Positions 45,911-53,477 of a stretch of 64,000 nucleotides of DNA are shown in pieces. Both the position numbers and the translations under genes were made by a program. Below the pieces are notes generated by a model, which worked only from the letters and a program-made list of their open reading frames with translations, did no database searches and was not told the DNA's origin. Source of the DNA: Streptomyces barringtoniae. GTDB taxonomy: Bacteria > Actinomycetota > Actinomycetes > Streptomycetales > Streptomycetaceae. The DNA is taken from positions 124,001 through 188,000 of the forward strand of contig NZ_JAJHNP010000015.1 of NCBI RefSeq assembly GCF_020819595.1, given 5' to 3'. Position 1 is the first letter of the stretch, and every line of letters starts with the position of its first letter.

Positions 45911-45950
45911 CGTGCTGGCCGGCGGGACTGCGGTCCCGTCGGCCAGCACG
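45911..45950 (+). terminator. Very long terminator hairpin after infB
   Basis: Bases 45911-45928 pair with 45933-45950 over 18 positions (one G-T) around a 4-nt loop, starting 13 bp after the infB stop. It divides the operon: ylxP-rbfA-truB lie beyond it and either receive read-through or have their own promoter in 45951-46095. Confidence 0.75.
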
Positions 45951-46095
45951 CCGTTCCGGGGGCTCCGCCCCCGGCCGACGGTGCCGGGAAACCCTGTCGA
46001 GCCACCGGCGGGTACGCGGTACCGTTCTTGATGTCCCCGACCACACGGCCCCGGGGCCATCGATCCCGTACCGGCGGGTAGACCCGGCACACAAC

Positions 46096-46389
46096 ATGTA
46101 CGTGGGGACTCTGTCCTTCGACCTCCTCCTCGGCGACGTCCACTCGCTGAAGGAGAAGCGCTCCGTCGTCCGCCCGATCGTCGCCGAACTCCAGCGCAAG
46201 TACGCGGTGAGCGCGGCCGAGGTGGACCACATGGACCTCCACCGGCGAGCGGTCATCGGCCTCGCCATGGTCTCCGGCGACGCGGCGCACCTCACCGACG
46301 TACTGGACCGGTGCGAACGGCTGGTCGCCGCCCGCCCCGAGGTGGAGCTGCTGTCCGTACGACGGCGCTTCCACGGCGAAGACGACTGA
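46096..46389 (+). CDS. ylxP: YlxP (DUF503) family protein
   Basis: The 97-residue protein has the family pattern GTLSFDLLLGDVHSLKEKRSVVRPIVAELQRKYAVSAAEV, a ferredoxin-like fold found between infB and rbfA in many bacteria. Its exact role in ribosome assembly is not established. The ATG lacks a strong RBS. rbfA starts 51 bp downstream. Confidence 0.87.
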   Translation: MYVGTLSFDLLLGDVHSLKEKRSVVRPIVAELQRKYAVSAAEVDHMDLHRRAVIGLAMVSGDAAHLTDVLDRCERLVAARPEVELLSVRRRFHGEDD

Positions 46390-46440
46390 CGACCAGACCC
46401 AACACCAACGCAAGCAGAAGAAAGAACGGGAGACGGACCA

Positions 46441-46902
46441 GTGGCCGACAACGCGCGGGCGAAAAGGCTGGCGGACCTCATCCGGGAGGTGGTGGCCCAG
46501 AAGCTGCAGCGCGGGATCAAGGACCCGCGGCTCGGCTCGCACGTCACCATCACGGACACCCGGGTCACGGGTGACCTGCGGGAGGCGACCGTCTTCTACA
46601 CGGTCTACGGCGACGACGAGGAGCGGAAGGCCGCCGCGGCGGGCCTGGAGAGCGCCAAGGGCATCCTGCGCTCCGAGGTCGGACGCGCGGCCGGTGTGAA
46701 GTTCACGCCGACCCTGACCTTCGTCGCGGACGCCCTGCCGGACACCGCCCGGACCATCGAGGACCTCCTCGACAAGGCACGGCAGTCCGACGAGAAGGTC
46801 CGCGAGGCCTCCGCGGGCGCCAGCTACGCGGGCGGCGCGGACCCGTACCGCAAGCCGGCCGAGGACGACACGACCGAGACGGACGGCGACGCCGCGGAAT
46901 GA
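46441..46902 (+). CDS. rbfA: Ribosome-binding factor A
   Basis: The 153-residue KH-type protein assists late 30S maturation. The core RAKRLADLIREVVAQKLQRGIKDPR, then VTITDTRVTGDLREATVFYTVYG and VGRAAGVKFTPTLTFVADALPD, matches RbfA throughout. An acidic C-terminal extension of ~35 residues is common in actinobacteria. GGGAG lies upstream of GTG 46441. It overlaps truB by 4 bp (ATGA). Confidence 0.94.
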   Translation: MADNARAKRLADLIREVVAQKLQRGIKDPRLGSHVTITDTRVTGDLREATVFYTVYGDDEERKAAAAGLESAKGILRSEVGRAAGVKFTPTLTFVADALPDTARTIEDLLDKARQSDEKVREASAGASYAGGADPYRKPAEDDTTETDGDAAE

Positions 46903-47804
46903 CCCAGAAGCACACCACGCCCGACGGCCTCGTCATCGTCGACAAGCCGTCGGGCTTCACTTCGCACGACGTGGTCGCCAAGATGCGCGGCATCGCCAGG
47001 ACCCGCCGGGTCGGCCACGCCGGCACCCTCGACCCGATGGCGACCGGCGTCCTGGTCCTCGGTGTCGAGCGCGCCACCAAGCTCCTCGGGCACCTCGCCC
47101 TCACCGAGAAGGAGTACCTGGGCACCATCCGCCTGGGCCAGAACACCGTCACCGACGACGCCGAGGGCGAGGTCACCTCGTCCACCGACGCCTCCAAGGT
47201 GACCCGGGACGCCATCGACGCCGGCATCGCCAAGCTGACCGGCGACATCATGCAGGTCCCGTCCAAGGTCAGCGCCATCAAGATCGACGGCGTTCGGTCG
47301 TACAAGCGGGCCCGCGAGGGCGAGGACTTCGAGATCCCCGCCCGTCCGGTGACCGTCTCCTCCTTCTCGGTGTACGACGTCCGGGACGCCGTGACCGACG
47401 ACGGCACCCAGGTCCTCGACCTGGTCGTCTCCGTCGCCTGCTCCTCCGGCACCTACATCCGCGCCCTCGCCCGGGACCTGGGCGCCGACCTCGGCGTCGG
47501 CGGCCACCTCACCGCGCTGCGCCGGACGCGCGTCGGGCCGTACAAGATCGATGCGGCGAGGACGCTGGACCAGCTCCAGAAGGAGCTGGCCGTGATGCCG
47601 ATCGCGGACGCCGCCGCGGCCGCGTTCCCGCGCTGGCAGGTGGACGCCCGGCGCGCCCGGCTGCTGCTGAACGGCGTCCGGCTGGAGATGCCCGACGAGT
47701 ACGCGGGCACCGGTCCCGTCGCCGTCTTCGACCTCGAGGGCCGCTTCCTCGCACTGGTCGAACAGCACAAGGGCAAGGCCAAGAGCCTGGCCGTCTTCGG
47801 CTGA
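46899..47804 (+). CDS. truB: tRNA pseudouridine-55 synthase
   Basis: The 301-residue enzyme makes pseudouridine at position 55 of tRNAs. The catalytic Asp is Asp45 in GHAGTLDPMATGVL. IVDKPSGFTSHDVV and the SSGTYIRALARDLGADLG motif are present, and a C-terminal PUA-like region follows. It is translationally coupled to rbfA and ends the ribosome-maturation group; a strong hairpin follows 80 bp later. Confidence 0.95.
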   Translation: MTQKHTTPDGLVIVDKPSGFTSHDVVAKMRGIARTRRVGHAGTLDPMATGVLVLGVERATKLLGHLALTEKEYLGTIRLGQNTVTDDAEGEVTSSTDASKVTRDAIDAGIAKLTGDIMQVPSKVSAIKIDGVRSYKRAREGEDFEIPARPVTVSSFSVYDVRDAVTDDGTQVLDLVVSVACSSGTYIRALARDLGADLGVGGHLTALRRTRVGPYKIDAARTLDQLQKELAVMPIADAAAAAFPRWQVDARRARLLLNGVRLEMPDEYAGTGPVAVFDLEGRFLALVEQHKGKAKSLAVFG

Positions 47805-47840
47805 GACGTCTGGACCGTCTCCGGCCGACACGAATGCCGA

Positions 47841-47881
47841 GACGGATGCCATGGGCGCTTGCGACGGATGCCATGGGCGCT
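47841..47881. repeat. 22-bp tandem duplication after truB
   Basis: GACGGATGCCATGGGCGCTT plus GC occupies 47841-47862, and the same sequence restarts at 47863 and continues to 47881. It lies 36 bp after the truB stop in the 315-bp truB/NTPase gap and has no evident coding role. Confidence 0.6.
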
Positions 47882-47883
47882 GC

Positions 47884-47934
47884 CCGTGGAGCGGCGGCCG
47901 GCCACGGGGTGGGCCCCCTGCCGCCGCTCCACGG
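47884..47934 (+). terminator. Terminator hairpin of the rimP-truB group
   Basis: CCGTGGAGCGGCGG (47884-47897) pairs perfectly over 14 bp with CCGCCGCTCCACGG (47921-47934). The 23-base loop can itself fold (GGCC and GGGCCCC elements). A run of C rather than T follows. Confidence 0.65.
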
Positions 47935-48119
47935 TCCCCCCTCGGTTCCCCCATCCCTAGGGTTATCCAGCCGCACCCGCCCATTCACCCGACCGGGCAG
48001 GCGCTCGGAGTGAACCGGGGGAGCGGAAGGGGGCGCGTTCGCCACACGAACTGTCCCGCCGATCATCACCCGCCTACCGTCTTGAACAGGGCACAAGGGC
48101 AAGGCGGGGAGGTACGGCC

Positions 48120-51100
48120 ATGACGGGACGGGGTCCGCGCACCGGAAGCGGTCGCCGGCCGGTGGCGGACGGTACGGGGGAGGCGGCGGACGGCTTCCGC
48201 CGGGGACACCGGAACCGTAAGGACGACAGGTGCGCCGGCGCCACCACCTACACCACGGGCACCATCGGCACCACTGGCACCGGCAGCATCGTAGGCCTCT
48301 CCAACCCCACAGCCACCCCGGGCACGCACCACGACGGCCCCCGCCCCGACCCCGCCCTCGTCCAGATCCGCGACCTCGCCGGCCGTCTCCGAGGCGTCGG
48401 CTTCCTCGCCGATCACCAGGGCACCCTGCTCACCAGCCACGAGACGGTCGACGGCCTGCCCCGGCTCGTGCTGCAGGTCGCGGGCGGCGACCGGACCTGT
48501 GTGGTCGCCGCGGACGCCGTCACCGCACTGCCCGAGCGCGACCTGGCCCTGGTCCGCACCGAGGGCCTGGGGCTGGACCCGCTGCCGCTGTCCGTGCGGG
48601 AGCGGATCGATGCCGGAACGTATGTACGGATCCCCGCGGGCTGCTGGCGTCAGGCGCGGGTGCTGGCCGCCACCGAGGTGACGTACACCGCCACCGACCG
48701 CTTCCACCTCCTCCAGGACGCGCTGGAGTTGGCGATCGGCACCGCCGGCCGGGACGCGCTGCGGCTGGGCGGCGGGGCGGCCGGGGGACCGGTGCTCGAC
48801 GCCCAGACCGGCGCGGTGATCGGCGTCCTCGGTACCGCCCTGCACTCCGCGCAGCGCGACATCGGCTTCGCGGTCCCGCTGCGGCCCGGCGACGGCCCCC
48901 TCGGCGAGCTGCTCGCCCGCAACGCGGCCACCGTGCCCGCCTACGGCGCCGACCTCAACCTGGCCGGCATGCTGCAGCTGACCGCCACCTCGGTCGGCCA
49001 GGACGGACCGCAGCGCTTTCTCGCCGGTGCCGTGGAACCGGTCGAACGCCACGGTGTCGCACAGGAGTTGGCCGCCTTCATGGACGGCGACCGGGCCGTG
49101 CTCGGGCTCGTCGGCGCCCCCGGCAGCGGCCGTACGACGGCACTCGCGGCCCTCGCCGCCCGCCGGGCCCACGGCGAGCGGCCCGCACCGACGCTGTGGC
49201 TGCGCGGCGCCGACCTGGAGGATGCCGACGACTCGGTGGCCGATGCGGCCCGCCGCGCCCTGGAACGGGCCGCCAGGATCGTCGCCGCCGCCCGCTCCGT
49301 GCGCCCCGAATCCCTCGGCGACCTCACTCCCGAGCACCTGGCCCACCTCGCCGCCCGGGCCGGCCGTCCGCTCCTGCTCCTCCTGGACGGCCCCGAGGAG
49401 ATGCCCCCCGTGCTCGCCCACCGCCTCCCCGACTGGACCAGGGGGACGGCGGCCTGGCTGCGCAGCACCGGGGCGCGCCTGGCGGTCGCCTGCCGGGAGG
49501 AGTACTGGGAGCGAGCGGGAGCCCACTTCCCGGCCGACCTGCTGCACACACCGACGCCCCTCGCGGCCACCACCACTCCGCCGACTCCGGCGACTCCGCC
49601 GACTCCGCCGACTCCGGCGACTCCGGCGACTCCGGCGACTTCAGCTCGTTCCGCCGGTTCCGGGGATCCGGCGGGGTCCGCTGCTTGTGCGGGTTCGGCG
49701 GGTTCCGCTGGTTCCGGGGTTTCGGCCGGGTTGGCTGGTTTCGGGGTTTCGGCGGGGTCCGCTGCTTGTGCGGCTTCGGCGGGTTCCGCTGGTTCCGGGG
49801 CCTCGGCCGGGTTCGCTGCTTGTGCGGGTTCGACGGGTTCCGCCGCATCCGAGGTTTCGGCGGGTTCCGCCGGAGCCGAGGCTCGGATCGGCTCCACGGT
49901 TCCGGGCGGTCTTGCCGCTTCCGGGGCTTCGGCCGGTCCTGCGGCCTGCGCTGCTTCAGCCGGATGCGAGGCCCCAGGCGCCCCCGACGGTCCCGTAGCG
50001 CCGACGGGCTGTGCGGGGCCGGGGATTCCCGACGCACAGGGCACCCCGCCCGGCACCGCGCCCACCGGGCCCACGGCACCCCTGCCGCCCTGCCTGCACC
50101 TTCCCGACCTCACGGCGGAGGAGGCCCGTCTGGCCCGCGTGCGTTACGCGATCCCCGACGGTGCCCTCGCCGAGGGCGACGCCCGGCATCCGCTCACCCT
50201 CCGGCTGCTGTCCGAGGTCCGGGCCGCCACCCCGGATGCGGAGATCGCGGGGCCGGTCGACCGGCACGAGGTGTTCGCCGCCCACCTGGACCTGATGTGC
50301 CTGCGGATCGCGGTCCGGCTGGCCGCGGAGAGCGGGCTGCGCGGCACCGCCGTACGCCGGCTCGCCGCTCGCGTGGCCGGGCAGGTCCACGAGGCCGCCC
50401 GGCGGAGCCTCGGGCCCGGGCAGGGCGAGCTGGACCGGGCGTCGTTCGAGGCGGTGTTCCCCTGGGGGCCCGCCCCGGACCGGCTCGGCGGCGGCAGCGG
50501 CTGGGCGTCCGCCGTACTGACCGAGGGTCTGCTCGTCCCGGCCGGCCGGGGCTACCGCTTCGCGCACGAGGAGCTGGCCGACTGGATCCAGGGCATGCAC
50601 CTCGACCTCGACGAGGCCCTGCGTGCCCTGGTCCACCGCCCCCGTGGCGACGGCGAGACCGCTCCCGTGCCGGTGCCGCGCCATCGCGTCGGCCCCGTCG
50701 TCCAGGCCCTGCTGCTCCTCGCCCGGCAGCACGGCGAGCGCCAACTGGCGTCCCGTCTGAGGGACTTGACGGACGCCCTGGACCGCGACCCCGGCTCCTG
50801 GTGGGCCGCCCGGCTGCTGGCCCGCACCCTGCTGCAGGTCCCGGACGCGACGCCGTACACCCAGGTGCTGCGGGTGCTGGCCGACCGGATCGTCGCCTGG
50901 CGCCGTGCACAGCGGCCCGTGCCGGCCGAGTTCGGCCCCGGCTTCTGGACCGAGCTGCCGGTCCGCGACAGCGAGCGGCTCGAGCTGCTGCGCCGGCTCG
51001 TGCTGGCCGACCAGGCGCCCCCGGAGGCCGGCGAGCGTTACCTCGACGCCGTCGCCCGGCTGCTCACGGCCGCGCCCGCCGTCGTACAGCCGAGGCTGAC

Positions 51101-52289
51101 CTGCTGGTTCGACGACGAACGGCCGCTGCCGGCAACCCCGCACGCCACTGTGGCGACCGCCGCGCAGGCGCTGCTGCACACCCACCGGCACGGCGCGCTG
51201 GACGATCTCACCGAGATCCTGGTGGCCGCCGCGCACCGGCGTGCCGACGAACTGCTCGCGACCCTCGCCGAGGACGAGCCGTCGGCCGTCTGCCGGGCGG
51301 TCGACCGCTGGGCGCACGACGAGCGCCCCGCCCGCCGGGTCGCGGCCGTGACCTTCGGCCTGCGCGTGGCATCGCACGTCCGTTCGGAGGCCGACCGCGA
51401 GCTGCTGCGCTACGCCGCCCTCGCCCTGCTCGCCCGCCCCGCCGACTGCACCCTGCACGGCGACGCCCTCGCCCTGCTCGTCCACGACCCGCACACCCGC
51501 GACCGGCATCTCCCTGCGGCCCTGCGGCACTTCGCCGACGGCGACCCGCAACTCCCGCCGAGCGCCCTGGCCCCCGCCCTGACCACCCACCCCGAACCGG
51601 TCCTGGAGGCCTTCCGCGCCCGGCTGCGCGGCCCGCACGCGGAGGAGGCCCTGGGCACCCTCACCGACGTCACCACGCCGGCCCTGGCCCGCCAGGTGGC
51701 AGACCTGATCCGGGAGGCGGTACGGCTGCGCCCGCAGACCGCCGGCCGCCTCGCCGCCCACGTCGACCGCCGCCTGGCCCAGGGCCCCACCGTCCGCCCG
51801 GTCCTGCTGCCCCTGGTCACGGGCCTGCTCGAGGACGCCCCGGAACAGCTCCGCGCCGCCCTCGCCACCGTCCTCGCCGCCGCCGGCACCCCCGCCTCCC
51901 GCCCGCTGCGCCGGGAGCTGCTGGAGGTGCTGCTCGCGCGGGAACAGGAACCGTCCGTGCTGGACGCCGTCCTGCACGCGGCGGCCGAACCCGGCAACGG
52001 CAACGGCGACAGCGACAGCGACGGCTGCGGCGAGGGCGACGGCGACCGCGACCGTCGCGACGAGGAGATCCGTGGGCTCGTCCACCGCACCGGGCTGCTC
52101 CTCGTCCGCACTCCCGAGGGCGCCGCACGCTTCGACCGCGGCCTGGTCGACCTGGGCCGGCACGTGCCCGGCTTCGCCGCGCGCATGGCCGGCTGGCTGG
52201 CCGCCACCCCGGACGAATGGGCCGCCGTCGTGGGTCCCAGCACCCGCCGCATGCTGGAGAACCTCGCCGGCGTCCGCGTACCGGCGTGA
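48120..52289 (+). CDS. Trypsin-like domain fused to P-loop NTPase and helical repeats, both active sites degenerate
   Basis: The predicted 1389-residue protein has three parts. Residues ~78-255 are a trypsin-like fold: VGFLADHQGTLLTSHETV with the His at 107, ERDLALV with the Asp at 141, and GGGAAGGPVLDAQTGAVIGVLG. In that last motif the nucleophile Ser of GxSGGP is Ala221. Residues ~300-470 are an NTPase with Walker A GAPGSGRTT (332-340, Arg instead of Lys at 338) and Walker B LLLLLDG (418-424). Residues ~484-658 are a low-complexity Thr/Pro then Ala/Gly/Ser insert, followed by ~700 residues of helical-repeat type. The RBS GGGGAGG is 8 bp before the ATG. Its place between truB and ribF appears conserved in Streptomyces. 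Fusions of trypsin-like domains to STAND-type NTPases are seen as signalling or conflict proteins. No function can be assigned. Confidence 0.75.
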   Translation: MTGRGPRTGSGRRPVADGTGEAADGFRRGHRNRKDDRCAGATTYTTGTIGTTGTGSIVGLSNPTATPGTHHDGPRPDPALVQIRDLAGRLRGVGFLADHQGTLLTSHETVDGLPRLVLQVAGGDRTCVVAADAVTALPERDLALVRTEGLGLDPLPLSVRERIDAGTYVRIPAGCWRQARVLAATEVTYTATDRFHLLQDALELAIGTAGRDALRLGGGAAGGPVLDAQTGAVIGVLGTALHSAQRDIGFAVPLRPGDGPLGELLARNAATVPAYGADLNLAGMLQLTATSVGQDGPQRFLAGAVEPVERHGVAQELAAFMDGDRAVLGLVGAPGSGRTTALAALAARRAHGERPAPTLWLRGADLEDADDSVADAARRALERAARIVAAARSVRPESLGDLTPEHLAHLAARAGRPLLLLLDGPEEMPPVLAHRLPDWTRGTAAWLRSTGARLAVACREEYWERAGAHFPADLLHTPTPLAATTTPPTPATPPTPPTPATPATPATSARSAGSGDPAGSAACAGSAGSAGSGVSAGLAGFGVSAGSAACAASAGSAGSGASAGFAACAGSTGSAASEVSAGSAGAEARIGSTVPGGLAASGASAGPAACAASAGCEAPGAPDGPVAPTGCAGPGIPDAQGTPPGTAPTGPTAPLPPCLHLPDLTAEEARLARVRYAIPDGALAEGDARHPLTLRLLSEVRAATPDAEIAGPVDRHEVFAAHLDLMCLRIAVRLAAESGLRGTAVRRLAARVAGQVHEAARRSLGPGQGELDRASFEAVFPWGPAPDRLGGGSGWASAVLTEGLLVPAGRGYRFAHEELADWIQGMHLDLDEALRALVHRPRGDGETAPVPVPRHRVGPVVQALLLLARQHGERQLASRLRDLTDALDRDPGSWWAARLLARTLLQVPDATPYTQVLRVLADRIVAWRRAQRPVPAEFGPGFWTELPVRDSERLELLRRLVLADQAPPEAGERYLDAVARLLTAAPAVVQPRLTCWFDDERPLPATPHATVATAAQALLHTHRHGALDDLTEILVAAAHRRADELLATLAEDEPSAVCRAVDRWAHDERPARRVAAVTFGLRVASHVRSEADRELLRYAALALLARPADCTLHGDALALLVHDPHTRDRHLPAALRHFADGDPQLPPSALAPALTTHPEPVLEAFRARLRGPHAEEALGTLTDVTTPALARQVADLIREAVRLRPQTAGRLAAHVDRRLAQGPTVRPVLLPLVTGLLEDAPEQLRAALATVLAAAGTPASRPLRRELLEVLLAREQEPSVLDAVLHAAAEPGNGNGDSDSDGCGEGDGDRDRRDEEIRGLVHRTGLLLVRTPEGAARFDRGLVDLGRHVPGFAARMAGWLAATPDEWAAVVGPSTRRMLENLAGVRVPA
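49569..50093 (+). repeat. Low-complexity insert in the protease/NTPase gene with internal DNA repeats
   Basis: From 49569 the gene has short CCGACTCCG-type tandem repeats (Thr-Pro-Ala), then an Ala/Gly/Ser/Cys-rich stretch. A 50-bp segment at 49670-49719 recurs at 49751-49800 with one mismatch, 81 bp (27 codons) on. Codons here often end in T or unpreferred bases (GCT TGT, GGT TCC, GGG GTT, TTG GCT), unlike the surrounding gene. The insert looks like recently expanded sequence. Confidence 0.7.
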
Positions 52290-52466
52290 GCGGCACGGAC
52301 GTAGGGCCCGAGCGGAGGCGAAAAGGGACGGCCGGGAAGCCGGCCCGGAACGTGCGCCCGGTCACAGCCCCGATACCGATGCGGGTCCGGGGCACCCGGC
52401 ATGGCACCCTTAGATCTGCGCAAGTCTTAGGCGTCGATATGGACACGGGTTCGAGGAGCGGTCACA

Positions 52467-53414
52467 GTGCAGCGCTGGCGTGGCTTGGAGGACATCCCCC
52501 AGGACTGGGGGCGCAGCGTCGTCACCATCGGTTCCTACGACGGCGTCCACCGCGGCCACCAGCTGATCATCAAGCACGCCGTCGACCGCGCCCGCCAGCT
52601 GGGCGTTCCGGCCGTCGTGGTCACCTTCGACCCGCACCCCAGCGAGGTCGTCCGCCCGGGCAGCCACCCGCCGCTGCTCGCCCCGCACCACCGCCGCGCC
52701 GAGCTGATGGCGGACCTGGGCGTGGACGCGGTCCTGATCCTCCCCTTCACCACCGAGTTCTCGAAGCTCTCGCCCGCCGACTTCGTGGTGAAGGTCCTGG
52801 TGGACAAGCTGCACGCGAAGGCGGTCGTGGAGGGCCCGAACTTCCGCTTCGGCCACAAGGCCGCCGGCAACGTGGACTTCCTCGCCGAGCAGGGCAAGAC
52901 CTACGACTTCGAGGTCGAGGTCGTCGACCTGTACGTCACCGGTGAGGCGGGCGGCGGCCTGCCGTTCTCCTCGACCCTGACCCGCCGCCTGGTCGCCGAG
53001 GGCGACGTGGAGGGCGCCCGCGAGATCCTGGGCCGCCCGCACCGTGTCGAGGGCGTGGTCGTCCGCGGCGCCCAGCGGGGCCGTGAAATGGGCTTCCCGA
53101 CGGCCAACGTCGAGACGCTCCCGCACACCGCCATCCCCGCCGACGGCGTGTACGCCGGTTATCTGCACGTCGAGGGCGAGGCCATGCCGGCCGCGATCTC
53201 CGTCGGCACGAACCCGCAGTTCGACGGCACCGAGCGCACGGTGGAGGCGTACGCCATCGACCGCGTCGGCCTCGACCTGTACGGCCTGCACGTCGCCGTC
53301 GACTTCCTCGCCTACGTGCGCGGCCAGGCCAAGTTCGACACGCTGGAGGCCCTGCTGGAGCAGATCGCCGCGGATGTGAAGCGGTGCCGGGAGATCGTGG
53401 CGGCGGAGGAGTAG
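52467..53414 (+). CDS. ribF: Bifunctional riboflavin kinase / FMN adenylyltransferase
   Basis: The 315-residue enzyme makes FMN and FAD. The N-terminal nucleotidyltransferase motif GSYDGVHRGHQ is present (Tyr for the usual Phe). The C-terminal kinase domain has VVRGAQRGREMGFPTANV and ADGVYAGYLHVEGE. GAGGAG precedes GTG 52467. It is separated from the upstream NTPase gene by 177 bp and ends at a perfect bidirectional terminator. Confidence 0.95.
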   Translation: MQRWRGLEDIPQDWGRSVVTIGSYDGVHRGHQLIIKHAVDRARQLGVPAVVVTFDPHPSEVVRPGSHPPLLAPHHRRAELMADLGVDAVLILPFTTEFSKLSPADFVVKVLVDKLHAKAVVEGPNFRFGHKAAGNVDFLAEQGKTYDFEVEVVDLYVTGEAGGGLPFSSTLTRRLVAEGDVEGAREILGRPHRVEGVVVRGAQRGREMGFPTANVETLPHTAIPADGVYAGYLHVEGEAMPAAISVGTNPQFDGTERTVEAYAIDRVGLDLYGLHVAVDFLAYVRGQAKFDTLEALLEQIAADVKRCREIVAAEE

Positions 53415-53438
53415 GCCTTCGGCGGTTCTACGACCCCG

Positions 53439-53473
53439 AAGGGCGGCCGGTGCGATGAGCACCGGCCGCCCTT
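53439..53473. terminator. Bidirectional terminator between ribF and the ESX ATPase gene
   Basis: Bases 53439-53453 and 53459-53473 form a perfect 15-bp stem with a 5-nt loop (GATGA). AA stands before it and TTT at its end, so both converging transcripts meet a U-rich tail. It is placed 25 bp after the ribF stop and 5 bp after the ATPase stop. Confidence 0.85.
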
Positions 53474-53477
53474 TCGC

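Noticed and set aside
48230..52945. 1571-codon Arg/Pro-rich frame overlapping the protease-NTPase gene and ribF
   Set aside because: Composition is typical of an out-of-frame reading of GC-rich coding DNA, and it crosses the boundary of two real genes.
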